Source of the DNA: Marinomonas rhodophyticola
Lineage (GTDB): Bacteria; Pseudomonadota; Gammaproteobacteria; Pseudomonadales; Marinomonadaceae
DNA: 64,000 nt
NCBI RefSeq assembly: GCF_026113935.1
Contig: NZ_JAPEUL010000009.1
Location: 702,501 to 766,500, forward strand
Direction of reading: 5' to 3'
Below are positions 49,453 through 60,214 of the stretch, in pieces; the stretch's first letter is position 1, and every line of letters begins with the position of its first letter. The notes under the pieces are model-generated. The model was not told where the DNA came from. It worked only from the letters and a program-made list of their open reading frames with translations, and did not search any database. The translations under genes and the position numbers were made by a program.

Positions 49453-50181
49453 ATGTCGATGAAAATCGAAAGCCTTGAAGTGGCCGATATCAAAGCCAAT
49501 TTAGCCCAGGTTACAGGGCAGATTGACCAGCTCGTTCAACAATGTCATAGAGCCGCAGGCTGCGTACGTTTATTGGCGGTCAGTAAGACTAAGCCCGTGT
49601 CAGCGTTGTGTGCGGCCTATGAAGCAGGGCAAAGAGCGTTCGGTGAAAACTATGTGCAGGAAGCGGTCGATAAATACCACGCTTTAGCGCATTTAACCGA
49701 CATAGAGTGGCACTTTATTGGCCCTATTCAGTCTAACAAGTCACGCCTGATTGCGGAAACAATGCACTGGGTACATTCGCTTGATCGAGAGAAAATTGCG
49801 CGTCGTTTGAGTGAGCAGCGTTTAGAAGGATTACCGCCATTAAATGTCTGTATTCAAGTGAACATTAGTGGTGAAGAGAGCAAAGCGGGTATCGCCTTGT
49901 CGGAGTTGGGTTATATGGTGGCTTTGATAAAATCGTTGCCGAATTTACAACTTAGAGGCCTGATGGCTATCCCTGCACCACAGGAAAGCCATGCTGCGCA
50001 ATGCACCGTTTACGCGCCACTGGTGAAGGCTTTTGTTGATTTATCGACATCCGATAGCATGATAGACACGCTGTCGATTGGCATGTCTGGCGACTTAGCA
50101 GCAGCGATTGAATCCGGCAGCACCATGGTGCGAGTCGGAACCGCTATTTTTGGCGAGCGTGATTACTCTGCGAAAGCGTGA
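49453..50181 (+). CDS. yggS: YggS-family PLP homeostasis protein
   Basis: A 242-residue PLP-binding protein (PLPBP/PROSC). The PLP Lys is in RLLAVSKTKPV, with FGENYVQEA, WHFIGPIQSNKSR, QVNISGEESKAG and IGMSGDLAAAIESGSTMVRVGTAIFG (described from residue ~205). It controls free PLP and amino-acid pools. It lies upstream of proC and yggT as in many gammaproteobacteria. Confidence 0.92.
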   Translation: MSMKIESLEVADIKANLAQVTGQIDQLVQQCHRAAGCVRLLAVSKTKPVSALCAAYEAGQRAFGENYVQEAVDKYHALAHLTDIEWHFIGPIQSNKSRLIAETMHWVHSLDREKIARRLSEQRLEGLPPLNVCIQVNISGEESKAGIALSELGYMVALIKSLPNLQLRGLMAIPAPQESHAAQCTVYAPLVKAFVDLSTSDSMIDTLSIGMSGDLAAAIESGSTMVRVGTAIFGERDYSAKA

Positions 50182-50207
50182 GAGAGGCTCAGCGAAAGCG
50201 TGAGAGA
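50170..50207 (+). repeat. Short direct duplication at the 3' end of yggS
   Basis: GCGAAAGCGTGAGAGA occurs at 50170-50185, spanning the yggS stop, and again at 50192-50207, a 22-base period. It looks like a small tandem duplication of the gene end. Confidence 0.8.
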
Positions 50208-50274
50208 TAACGACAGCGTATTTTAAATAGGTAGACGAATGTCTGCTTAAATAACGAACAGAATAGGGTATAAC

Positions 50275-51102
50275 ATGACACCAAATATCGCCTTTATTGG
50301 CGTGGGTAATATGGCAAGATCGATTTTTAGTGGCATGCTTGCGAGTGGCTATCCAGCTAAAAACATTATCGGTACTTCTAGAACACCTGAAAAACGTGAT
50401 TATTATCAGCAGCAGTACGGAATTACCATGCTGGCCGATAATGACTCAGCAGTGAGTCAAGCCGATGTGGTAGTGCTGTGCGTTAAACCGGCACAAATGC
50501 AAGACGTAATTGAAGCCTTCTCGGCCTCTGTACGAGAAGATCAGCTGTTCATTTCAGTTGCCGCGGGTGTTGAGCTTGACGCGATGGCCCATTGGTTAGG
50601 TAAGCCTGTTGCTTTGGTTCGCAGTATGCCAAACACACCCTCGCAGCTAGGCGTGGGGATGACAGGATTAATTGCTAATCAGTATACCAATGATGAGCAA
50701 AAAACATGGGTCAGTGAACTATTCTCTAGTATTGGCCATTCTGTTTGGGTAGACAATGAAGAGTATATGCACACAGTGACTAGCTTGTCTGGCAGTGCGC
50801 CAGCGTATTTTTTTCGTTTCCTTGAAGCCATGATTAAACATGCACAGCAACAAGGCATGGATGAAACTACCAGCCGTGAATTGGCCAGTCGAACTATGTT
50901 AGGCGCAGCCCGTATGGTAATCGAGCTGGATGAGCCTATTGCCCAATTGCGTAAGAACATCACCTCACCTAAGGGGACAACGGAACAGGCGTTGTTATCT
51001 TTGGAGGCATCCGATATTGATAAAATGGTAGCCGATGCAATGACGGCTTGTATCAACCGATCTAAAGAAATGGCGCAAAGCTTTTCTGTGAAAAAACCTT
51101 AA
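50275..51102 (+). CDS. proC: Pyrroline-5-carboxylate reductase
   Basis: A 275-residue NAD(P)H-dependent enzyme for the last step of proline synthesis. The Rossmann motif IGVGNMARSIFSGML, the VRSMPNTPSQLGVGM block and the C-terminal SLSGSAPAYFF and TSPKGTTEQAL motifs are present. The frame is intact. Confidence 0.93.
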   Translation: MTPNIAFIGVGNMARSIFSGMLASGYPAKNIIGTSRTPEKRDYYQQQYGITMLADNDSAVSQADVVVLCVKPAQMQDVIEAFSASVREDQLFISVAAGVELDAMAHWLGKPVALVRSMPNTPSQLGVGMTGLIANQYTNDEQKTWVSELFSSIGHSVWVDNEEYMHTVTSLSGSAPAYFFRFLEAMIKHAQQQGMDETTSRELASRTMLGAARMVIELDEPIAQLRKNITSPKGTTEQALLSLEASDIDKMVADAMTACINRSKEMAQSFSVKKP

Positions 51103-51118
51103 TTAAGGACTATTGAAC

Positions 51119-51662
51119 ATGTACTCGGATCCATTTGTCATGCTAGTAAAGGTTGTTTGTAACCTTTATCTATTTATTGTGTTGTTACGTTTGGTGCTTC
51201 AACTGACTCGTGCGGATTTTTACAATCCGATTAGCCAAGGCATCGTTAAAGCAACGAAGCCCGATTGTCTTGCCTTTGCGCAAGGTGATTCCAGCGATTG
51301 GTCGTTTGGATACCGCATCCCTAGTGCTAGCATTAGGTGTGCAGTTACTGACGGTCTTCTTGGTGGTATTGATTAATGGCGTGGGGATTTCTCCGGTCAG
51401 TTATGCTATTTTTACCGTGGCAGGCACGTTATACCATTTGTTGGATTTGTATTTTTGGGCCATGCTTATTTCGGTCATTCTGAGCTGGGTCGCTCCTACG
51501 GCGAGTCACCCAGGTGCCTTGCTAGTAGGGCAAATTACGGCACCTCTATATCGTGCTTGTCAGCGAGTAATTCCGACCTTGGGCGGATTGGACTTATCCC
51601 CCATTTTTATCTTTTTGGCGATTTCGTTTTTGAAGCAAGTGTTAGCACCGTATAGTATTTAG
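51119..51662 (+). CDS. yggT: YggT-family membrane protein (frameshifted)
   Basis: A small integral membrane protein of ~180 residues with two copies of the YggT repeat (RADFYNPISQGIVKATKP and SHPGALLVGQITAPLYRACQRVIPTLGG). One extra G near 51261 breaks the frame; without it the text reads KPIVLPLRKVIP. YggT relatives affect osmotic tolerance and, in other phyla, thylakoid or septum organisation. It follows proC by 16 bases. Confidence 0.85.
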
Positions 51663-51694
51663 TGCAGTTATCTGCATTGTGCATAAGGCAATAA

Positions 51695-52318
<624 letters not shown>

Positions 52319-52376
52319 TGTCTGTTTTATTTAGTTCTGCTGCTTAGCGCCTGTGCCAATATCGCAGCGGTCTTAG

Positions 52377-52637
<261 letters not shown>

Positions 52638-52692
52638 CCAATAGGGTGTTGCCGCTATCGACACAAATAGTTTTATATTTTTAGCCGGAATA

Positions 52693-54393
52693 TTGTTGTT
52701 AGTCAGTATTCTGGCTAGCTCTTTTACGGTACGTGTTGGCTTACCTTTGTTACTTGTTTTCCTCGGAATGGGGATGTTGGCAGGTGAAGAGGGAATTGGC
52801 CAACTGGATTTTGACAACCCAAGCCTCGCCTTTTTTGTCGGTAACCTCGCTCTCGCCGTTATCCTTCTGGATGGCGGTATGCAAACCAAAACTAGTACTT
52901 TCCGTGTGGCTTTATGGCCATCTTTGTCTTTGGCTACGTTGGGTGTGGTTTTTACTACCGGGGCCGTCGGCATGTTTGCGGCTTGGTTGCTCGATGTACA
53001 GTTGATCTATGGCTTGCTACTGGGGGCGACGGTCGGTTCAACCGATGCTGCAGCCGTCTTTAGTTTGTTGCGTAACAGTGGCGTAAAGCTTAATGAGCGT
53101 GTTGGCGGCACATTGGAAATAGAGTCCGGTGCCAACGATCCTATGGCAATTTTGCTGGTGGCCATGTTAACGGGCTTGCTGCAAAGTGCGGATCATTTGA
53201 GTATTTTGTCTTTCTTAGGGCAAATGCTGCAGCAATTTGCTGTGGGCGGTGTGCTTGGTTTGCTAGGTGGTAAACTGCTATTAATGATCCTGCGTCGTGT
53301 GCCTTTGATTGAAGGTTTATACGCACTTCTCATTATTTCTTTTGGTCTGGCTATTTTTTCTGGTGTCAATATGATTGGCGGCAGTGGTTTTCTGGCCGTC
53401 TACTTAGTGGGTTTGACCGTTGGGAATGGGCGCATTAAACAGCTTGATGCTATCTCCCAGGTGATGGACGGTTTGGCCTGGTTGGCACAAGCTGGCATGT
53501 TCTTGTTGCTTGGTCTATTGGTTACGCCATCCAGTTTGTTAACCCATGGTTGGCAGGCGATTGCGATTGCCGCATTTTTGATTTTTGTTGCACGTCCTTT
53601 GGCGGTAATGGTCTGTTTGCTGCCATTTGATTTCCGTTGGCCCGAACGCTTTTACATTAGCTGGGTTGGCTTGCGAGGTGCGGTTCCCATTGTATTGGCG
53701 CTCTATCCGATTATTGCTGGCCTGTCTAATTCGGAATTATTGTTTGAAATTACCTTTACCGTGGTGCTGATTTCTTTGTTGCTACAAGGGTCGACAGTGC
53801 CAGTTGTCGCGCGCTGGTTGAAAGTGGTGGTGCCGCCTGCGCCTGCGCCAACGACGCGCTTTTCTTTGATTGATGATGCCGATTCGCACCACTCATTAGA
53901 ATTGTATGAGTTTCTTGTACAGACTGAAAAAGTGCGTATTCCCGCTTCGATTGTGCAAAATGTACCCAGTGCAACCGTGTCTACACCGCAGTTGGTATCG
54001 CTTGTTCGTGATCAAAAACCCATCGTAGTGAACGCGGATACTGTATTGCAGCTAGGGGATAGAATTTGGATGCTGTTGCACCCGGAGGATGTCAATGATG
54101 TCGCGCAGATTTTTTCTCAGCAAGCGTCTGGCTCTTTCCTATTGCAGAATTTCTTTGGTGAATTTGCTATTCGTGGTGATGCGCCTTTGATTGATCTAGC
54201 GAAAGTATATGGTGTGCCGCTAGAGGGCATCGCGCCTGAAGACACGGCCGCTGAGCTGCTACAGCGTCAGCTTGGTAAGCACTTGGTGGTAGGGGATCGA
54301 GTGCGCTTTGGTAACATTCGCCTAACCATTCGCCAAATGGACGGTAACCAAATTGAGATCATTGGGCTTAAGCTTCAAGACAAACAAGCGTAA
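52693..54393 (+). CDS. nhaP2: K+/H+ antiporter, NhaP2/CvrA-like
   Basis: A CPA1-family antiporter of 566 residues with about 12 helices, ILLDGGMQTK, GSTDAAAVFSLL, ESGANDPMAILL and RGAVPIVLALYP, then a TrkA_C (RCK_C) domain and a CorC-like tail. It regulates cytoplasmic K+. The N-terminus is uncertain: coding-like sequence extends upstream in frame (AAIDTNSFIFLAGI, from ~52651) but has no standard start there; a base may be missing near 52650. TTG 52693 is the first available start. A K+ channel gene converges on it. Confidence 0.85.
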   Translation: MLLVSILASSFTVRVGLPLLLVFLGMGMLAGEEGIGQLDFDNPSLAFFVGNLALAVILLDGGMQTKTSTFRVALWPSLSLATLGVVFTTGAVGMFAAWLLDVQLIYGLLLGATVGSTDAAAVFSLLRNSGVKLNERVGGTLEIESGANDPMAILLVAMLTGLLQSADHLSILSFLGQMLQQFAVGGVLGLLGGKLLLMILRRVPLIEGLYALLIISFGLAIFSGVNMIGGSGFLAVYLVGLTVGNGRIKQLDAISQVMDGLAWLAQAGMFLLLGLLVTPSSLLTHGWQAIAIAAFLIFVARPLAVMVCLLPFDFRWPERFYISWVGLRGAVPIVLALYPIIAGLSNSELLFEITFTVVLISLLLQGSTVPVVARWLKVVVPPAPAPTTRFSLIDDADSHHSLELYEFLVQTEKVRIPASIVQNVPSATVSTPQLVSLVRDQKPIVVNADTVLQLGDRIWMLLHPEDVNDVAQIFSQQASGSFLLQNFFGEFAIRGDAPLIDLAKVYGVPLEGIAPEDTAAELLQRQLGKHLVVGDRVRFGNIRLTIRQMDGNQIEIIGLKLQDKQA

Positions 54394-54407
54394 GCCCAAC
54401 CTTTACC

Positions 54408-55511
54408 TTAAGACGTAAAATACTGGCCTATTTCTTCTAGTGAAGGGATCACCTGATCGTCGTTTATCAGAATGATCAACCCTTCGGCTTCTATGGAAGA
54501 GAAGGTTTGTGGGTGGGTGACAATCTCACCATTTTTACGCACATAACCCAACGCGGTGCCAATGTCCTTTTGAATTAGGGTGGTGACCACCTCAGCCCAA
54601 GTCACTCCCGTTAAACGCACATTCAAACGAATTGTGTGGTCTCCTTGGTGTCGGAATAAATCTTCTAACACTTGCTCTGTTCCTGGAGCGATTAACGAGC
54701 GTACAAGCATTTCTGGATAGGCACGAACGGGTCTGATAATAGCGTTTGCCCCGGCGGCTTTAAATCTCGGGCGATTCGTGTCGTTAATCGCTTCCGCTAT
54801 AATAAATGCTGGCGATTGTAGTGCGTGAATGCGATGCAGAATATCAAAGGTCAAACTGTCTGAGTGGCTATCTTGTAAGTCTTGGCAAAGCACAATAATG
54901 TATTTAGCCTTGTGTGCACCTGCGGATTCGAGCATGCCATCTTCTAAGGCGTCGCCTGTGTGATGTACCACACCATGTGATCTTAAATCCAGAGGTAAAC
55001 CCTCAGGAAAGGCCGTGGTTAAGATCTGGACCGGGATATCGGTCAACTCTGGTGTGACACTAATTTGATTGATCAGTAAGCGTAAGTAGCGTTCTGCATC
55101 GTATTTGGGGGTATTAACAATAAGTATGTGATCTTGCATATCGTCCCACTTCATTCGGCCTTTAATACGCATCTCTTTGCGTATTAGCCTGATTTCGACA
55201 TAGTCACTGGCGATTTGGGCGAGCAGAGTGATCCCCATTCCATAAATTAACAGAATGGTTGAAAATTGTCCCCAAAAAGTGATGGCTGAGATATCTCCAT
55301 AACCCGTTGTACTGGCCGATGTCATGGTCAGCCAGAAGGCTTGCCACCAATCCAAATCTTCGAAAAAAACCATCGCCAAGCTGTGCAAGGCGATGACACA
55401 AGCAATCAATACGAGGCGCTTTTTTAAATCACTCGTCTCATGCAGGTGAACTTTTTTGCGGAATTGATGACGATTTTTATTTCGCCTTAGCATCATTGCG
55501 AGAGAGTTCAT
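54408..55511 (-). CDS. Two-helix K+ channel with RCK/TrkA-N-like cytoplasmic domains
   Basis: A 367-residue protein. Two transmembrane helices flank the pore loop, with selectivity filter TTGYGD. The cytoplasmic part starts with ILIVNTPKYDAERYLR, a TrkA-N-like Rossmann region lacking the usual glycine-rich GxGxxG, so nucleotide binding may be altered. A C-terminal TrkA_C-like segment follows. It converges with nhaP2 at 15-base spacing; both act on potassium. Confidence 0.8.
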   Translation of the reverse strand: MNSLAMMLRRNKNRHQFRKKVHLHETSDLKKRLVLIACVIALHSLAMVFFEDLDWWQAFWLTMTSASTTGYGDISAITFWGQFSTILLIYGMGITLLAQIASDYVEIRLIRKEMRIKGRMKWDDMQDHILIVNTPKYDAERYLRLLINQISVTPELTDIPVQILTTAFPEGLPLDLRSHGVVHHTGDALEDGMLESAGAHKAKYIIVLCQDLQDSHSDSLTFDILHRIHALQSPAFIIAEAINDTNRPRFKAAGANAIIRPVRAYPEMLVRSLIAPGTEQVLEDLFRHQGDHTIRLNVRLTGVTWAEVVTTLIQKDIGTALGYVRKNGEIVTHPQTFSSIEAEGLIILINDDQVIPSLEEIGQYFTS

Positions 55512-55523
55512 TGGACCTCTGTG

Positions 55524-55997
55524 TTACTCATTATCGATTGGCATGGCGTAATTTAATTGACGCCAAGACTCATATACCATCACCGCGACAGTATTCGATA
55601 GATTTAAGCTGCGAGAATTGGCTTGCATGGGCAAACGCAGTCTTTGGGCTGGTGGCAGCGCCTCAATAAACTCAGCAGGCAGGCCGCGTGTCTCAGGGCC
55701 AAAAACCAGCACATCGTTTTCAACAAAGCGCGCTTCGCTGTGCGTACGACTGCCTTTAGTGGTTAGAGCGTAAATCGTGGCGATCTCGTTCTGATCAACA
55801 AAGGATTGAAAGTCTGGATAGCGTTTTAAACGAGTGAACTCATGATAATCTAAACCTGCCCGACGTAGCTTTTTGTCGTCTAGATCAAAGCCGAGAGGCT
55901 CAATCAGATGCAAATGAAAGCCAGTATTGGCGCATAAACGAATAACATTGCCCGTATTGGGTGGAATCTCAGGTTGGTAAAGCACAACATGCAGCAT
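55524..55997 (-). CDS. trmL: tRNA (cytidine/uridine-34-2'-O)-methyltransferase
   Basis: A 157-residue SPOUT methyltransferase with the trefoil-knot motifs [23 protein letters not shown] and [22 protein letters not shown]. It methylates the wobble base of tRNA-Leu isoacceptors. Length equals E. coli TrmL. It shares the strand and is 12 bases upstream of the K+ channel gene. Confidence 0.92.
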   Translation of the reverse strand: MLHVVLYQPEIPPNTGNVIRLCANTGFHLHLIEPLGFDLDDKKLRRAGLDYHEFTRLKRYPDFQSFVDQNEIATIYALTTKGSRTHSEARFVENDVLVFGPETRGLPAEFIEALPPAQRLRLPMQANSRSLNLSNTVAVMVYESWRQLNYAMPIDNE

Positions 55998-56076
55998 AGG
56001 TTTATCTCCTTGATATAGGAAGATAATACCAGAGGAACAGAAGAAACTAAGTTTTTAATTTTTTTCAAAAAAACTG

Positions 56077-56104
56077 TTGACCAGAAAAAAGGTTTCTCTA
56101 TAAT
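56077..56104 (+). promoter_or_regulatory. sigma70 promoter for tRNA-Phe
   Basis: TTGACC (56077-56082) and TATAAT (56099-56104) with a 16-base spacer, followed by a GC-rich discriminator (ACGCCCC) typical of stringently controlled stable-RNA promoters. The first tRNA starts 11 bases later. Confidence 0.85.
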
Positions 56105-56115
56105 ACGCCCCACTT

Positions 56116-56191
56116 GCCCAGATAGCTCAGTCGGTAGAGCAGAGGATTGAAAATCCTCGTGTCGGCGGTTCGATTCCGTCTCTGGGCACCA
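56116..56191 (+). tRNA. tRNA-Phe (GAA), copy 1
   Basis: A 76-base cloverleaf: acceptor GCCCAGA/TCTGGGC, D arm GCTC/GAGC, anticodon stem GAGGA/TCCTC with loop TTGAAAA (anticodon GAA at 56149-56151), T arm GGCGG-TTCGATT-CCGTC and encoded CCA. Confidence 0.95.
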
Positions 56192-56201
56192 TGATTAAGA
56201 G

Positions 56202-56231
56202 AAAGCCTGCTATTTTTAGCAGGCTTTTTTT
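56202..56231 (+). terminator. Rho-independent terminator between the tRNA copies
   Basis: Perfect stem AAAGCCTGCTA/TAGCAGGCTTT with a four-base loop and T tail, 10 bases after copy 1. Confidence 0.88.
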
Positions 56232-56276
56232 GGTTAAATCGGTTTTTTATTCAAAATGACCGGTCATGTCTTATTT

Positions 56277-56352
56277 GCCCAGATAGCTCAGTCGGTAGAG
56301 CAGAGGATTGAAAATCCTCGTGTCGGCGGTTCGATTCCGTCTCTGGGCACCA
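56277..56352 (+). tRNA. tRNA-Phe (GAA), copy 2
   Basis: Identical over all 76 bases to copy 1, including encoded CCA; anticodon at 56310-56312. No clear promoter was seen in the 45 bases after the terminator, so expression may depend on read-through. Confidence 0.95.
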
Positions 56353-56483
56353 TATATTCCTCATCTTTCTCTATAATAAACTCTCCATAAAATAGCTTTT
56401 TATTACATAACGTAACCAATATTAAATCTTAAACACTCGTTGTTTTAGTTATGCTTTAACTATCTTTGATGGAGCAAGTGATT

Positions 56484-59400
56484 ATGATGAGAGTGATGAC
56501 GATAGTCGCCTTAACTGCGTTGGGGTATTTTATCCTTGGCGTTGTGGGGTTGGCTGTTGCGATTTCACCGGGCTATTCGACGATTATTTGGCCAGCTTCT
56601 GGTTTGGCGGTGGCGGCGTCTATCTTTTTTCCTAAGCAAGCGCCGTTCGGTATTTTCCTAGGGTCTATGTTGCTAAACATGGGTGCGACTTGGGTTAATC
56701 ATCATGTTTTTGCTTGGTCTCTTCCTGTTCTTATTGCCCTTGGTTCAACGTTACAATCTTTTGTTGGTGGCTATTTAGTTCGCCGTTTTGTAGGTGTGCC
56801 TTTTCAATTTCATCGTACTGGTTTAGTGGTTAGGTTTGTCTTTTTAGCCGGTGTCTTGTCCACCTTGATTAGTGCCAGTGTTGGTTCAACGTCGTTACTT
56901 TCTTTTGGAATCATTAATAAGGCGGAGTTTCTAACCAATTGGCTGGTTTGGTGGGGCGGTGACATGATCGGGGTGTTGGTCATGGTGCCTTGGTTGGCAG
57001 TGTGTTTCCCTCAGTACTTTGGTAATAAATTCGAACATCCGCTGCGTTTAGTGGGTGGTTTTATATTTGTCTTGGTGCTTACGATTGTTTTGTCTTGGGG
57101 AAGCAGTTATTCGGAATGGAATAAACAATCGAAAGAGTTTCGTTCCAACGCCGAATTGCTAGAAGTGCTGCTTAATAATCGTATTAAAAACAGCGTGGAT
57201 ATGTTGCACAGCTTTGTCGGCTTGATAAACGGCAGTGAGCAAATTGAAGCGAATGAGTTTGAGCTTTTTGCAGATAGTGTGATGCGTCGAGATGATTCTA
57301 TTTTGGGGGTGTCATTAAACTTTGTCGTGGCTGGAAAAGATATTGCTAGCTTTGAACAGATGATTCAAAAAAATTACCCAGACGATATTTTTCGTGTGAA
57401 GGAAAGGGACAGCGAGGGCAAACTTAAGACCGTTACGCCAAGAGATAGGCACATTGTGGTGACTTTTATTAGCCCCTTACAGAGCAATAAAGCGGCATTA
57501 GGTTACGACGTTTATTCGCAAGCCGATCGACGTTTTGCCTTAGATCAGGCTATTTCGTCACGTCAAGTTTACCCCACGGCTCCACTCAAGCTAGTTCAAA
57601 ATTCGAATGCTGTATTATTGTTTTTGCCATTTTTTGATCGAGACACCGATGTTTTTTTAGGTGTTGCGACAGCGGTCATCGAGATTGATACGTTAACCGA
57701 TACCATTGTTAAGCAAGGGCTTCTCCCCAATACTGAGGCTCTACTTGGTCGATACTGATAACGCGACATCCAAGCCGATTATCGTGACAAAAAATACGGC
57801 AGCTCATTTGTCTGCAGAAGACTTGGTTACTCGTTACCTGGCCGGTGAATTTCATCATGCGGTTAATTTCGTTATTAATGTGGGTGGCAAAAACTGGCAG
57901 TTGTATCAAGTTAGTGACAACTACTTTTTCAAACAGCCTTGGATCGTGAAGTTTGTTCTAGCTTGTGGTTTTTTATTCACTGGTTTATTTGGTTGGTTTT
58001 TATTGATTGTGAGTAGCCATACGGCGGAAGTTGAAAATCGAGTGAGATTAAGGACGCGAGATTTGCAGTTGGCAAACGAGCATTTAAAAGCGTCTGAACT
58101 GGAACAAAGCAAAGCCAAAGAAGAGGCGCAAGAAGCCAACCGCGCTAAAAGTGAATTCTTGGCAAATATGAGTCACGAAATTCGTACGCCATTAAATGGC
58201 GTTATTGGTTGTTTGTCTTTGTTGATGAATACGAAATTGCAGCCTGAACAGTCGAATTTAGCAAAAATGTCTCAGCAGAGTGCGGAATCCTTGTTGGATA
58301 TTATTAATGATATTTTAGATTTGTCTAAGATTGAGATGGGAACCTTAGCGTTATACAAGCAAGACTTTGAGTTACGGGCGTTAATTGAAGAAGTAACCAA
58401 TATCTTTGTTTTAAAATCCGAAGAGAAGGGCATCGTACTGAATTCACCAACCACTCCAGTTCCTAATATATTACTCTTTGGCGACAGATTGCGCCTCAAA
58501 CAAGTGTTGGTTAATTTGATGGGGAATGCGGTTAAATTTACCCAAGAAGGTGAAGTGGCGTTGCGATTTACGCTTGAGCCGCTAGCGGATGACAGTGTTG
58601 TTTTGAGTGTTGGTATTAAAGACTCAGGAATTGGTGTGTCTGAAACTAATCAACGGCATTTGTTCCAGCGTTTTAAACAAGCGGATGGGTCGACAACACG
58701 CAAATTTGGTGGCACAGGATTGGGTTTGGCAATCAGTAAGGAAATTATCCAAGCCATGGATGGAGAGATCGGTTTAAACTCAGTGGAAGGTCAGGGGTCT
58801 GATTTTTGGTTTCGTATACCACTCACTGTGGTTTCAACTGCAGAGCATATCCCCGTGGTGACTGATGGCACAGAACAAGCTATTAGAGTGACGTTAATTT
58901 ATGCGAATAAAATTGGTCGTGAGTATGTTAGCGCATTGCTGGATTCGTTAGGGGTCATTTGCAATGCTTACGATAGTATTGCCAGCGCGCTTGCTGACAG
59001 TGAATGGATCGGAAATTGTATACTACTGGACTCTGATGTCGTTTCGGCTACTTCTGATGTGACTGAGTTGGATTCATTTTGCCGGAAGAATGCGGTTAAG
59101 CGAATATTGCTACAAGGACGTTCAAGTATGGATTTTGATAAAGAAGTGTATGTTGCTTCTTTAACGAAACCTGTTTTTCATCAACCATTGGTGGACGTGC
59201 TTGAAAATCTAAAACCATTAGTGGGAGGAGAGCCAGTGATGGCGGCGAGCGAAGTAGAGAAAGCCTCTGAGGGTCGGCCAATATTTAAGGCCAAAGTATT
59301 GCTAGCAGAAGACAATTTAACCAACCAGATTGTTGCTCGTGGTCTGTTGAATTTATATGGCGTAGAGGTTGTGGTAGCGGAGAACGGTCAAAAAGCGGTC

Positions 59401-59658
59401 GAGCAAGCCCAATCCACTCAATTCGATCTGATCTTCATGGATTGCCAGATGCCAATCATGGATGGTTATGAAGCGACGCGAACGATTCGTCAGTTTACCG
59501 ATGGACAAACGCCTTCTGATTTAGTGATTGTTGCACTTAGTGCCAATGCCATGAAAGGTGATGAAGATGAATGTTTTGCGGCAGGGATGAATGACCATAT
59601 CGCTAAACCAATTTCACAAGATAAATTAGTAGTGATACTCACAAAATGGCTTTCTTAG
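56484..59658 (+). CDS. Hybrid sensor histidine kinase, MASE1-CHASE-HisKA-HATPase-REC (frameshifted)
   Basis: About 1058 residues when repaired near 57735. Order: a MASE1-type membrane sensor (~8 helices, [13 protein letters not shown]), a CHASE extracellular domain ([19 protein letters not shown] onward), a last helix, coiled coil, HisKA (phospho-His in [12 protein letters not shown]), HATPase_c ([29 protein letters not shown]) and a C-terminal receiver (Asp in [13 protein letters not shown], Lys in HIAKPIS). A poorly conserved receiver-like stretch separates kinase and receiver. Start 56484 follows GGAG; no ligand is known. Confidence 0.85.
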
Positions 59659-59688
59659 TGGATAAGATTGAAATGGAGATTCTTTGTC

Positions 59689-59991
59689 ATGCTTGAGCCT
59701 AAGGTATTTGATAATACAGCTCTACGAGAGTCTCGTCTGACCTATAACCATGAACTAATGACTTTGGTTGCCAGTGAGTCTATTAAAGAAGCTACTGTCT
59801 TTCTAGACATGCTACAAGCTCACATGATGGATGAGGGCTGGGAAAATTTTGCTTTGGTCGCACACCGTTTAAAAGGCGCTGCTTTGGAAGTGTCTGGTTA
59901 TCGTTTTTGTCAACTAATCACTGAAATGGAACGTGTAGCGATACAAGGTAAGGGCGATCAATTACCTATTCGTTATACTGCTTTGAGATAG
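59689..59991 (+). CDS. Stand-alone Hpt phosphotransfer protein
   Basis: A ~100-residue histidine phosphotransfer domain; the phosphorylatable His is in VAHRLKGAALEVSGYRF. It lies 30 bases after the hybrid kinase, whose protein lacks an Hpt domain, so it probably relays phosphate to an unlinked response regulator. ATG 59689 is preferred to the TTG/ATG at 59668. Confidence 0.75.
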   Translation: MLEPKVFDNTALRESRLTYNHELMTLVASESIKEATVFLDMLQAHMMDEGWENFALVAHRLKGAALEVSGYRFCQLITEMERVAIQGKGDQLPIRYTALR

Positions 59992-60095
59992 GCCTTTGAG
60001 GCTTTGAGGCTTGTTTTCAAACAAGAAATTTTGCGTTAAATCTTCTCTAAGAGATCTTTATTTCCTTTCATATCTTGCCCTTTCGACGCAAGGAA

Positions 60096-60133
60096 GGTTT
60101 CATTTGAATTGCAATTGTATTTCAAATGAAACC
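60096..60133. promoter_or_regulatory. Large inverted repeat upstream of ugpB
   Basis: GGTTTCATTTGAA (60096-60108) and TTCAAATGAAACC (60121-60133) are perfect 13-bp arms with a 12-base spacer. A third, weaker half-site TCAAAGTGAAAC lies at 60143-60154. There is no T run, so an operator (possibly for a DeoR/GlpR-like repressor) is more likely than a terminator. The 223-base gap holds no gene. Confidence 0.6.
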
Positions 60134-60214
60134 TAACTATCATCAAAGTGAAACATTTTCTTTCTATAGTGGTTCTTTCTTTTCAAATAAAAACTCATTG
60201 TGAGGAACACGGAA

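Noticed and set aside
56116..56352. tRNA-linked integration site of a genomic island
   Set aside because: No integrase, no repeated tRNA 3' fragment as an att site and no change in gene character were seen next to the tRNA-Phe pair; the duplication is a whole tRNA.
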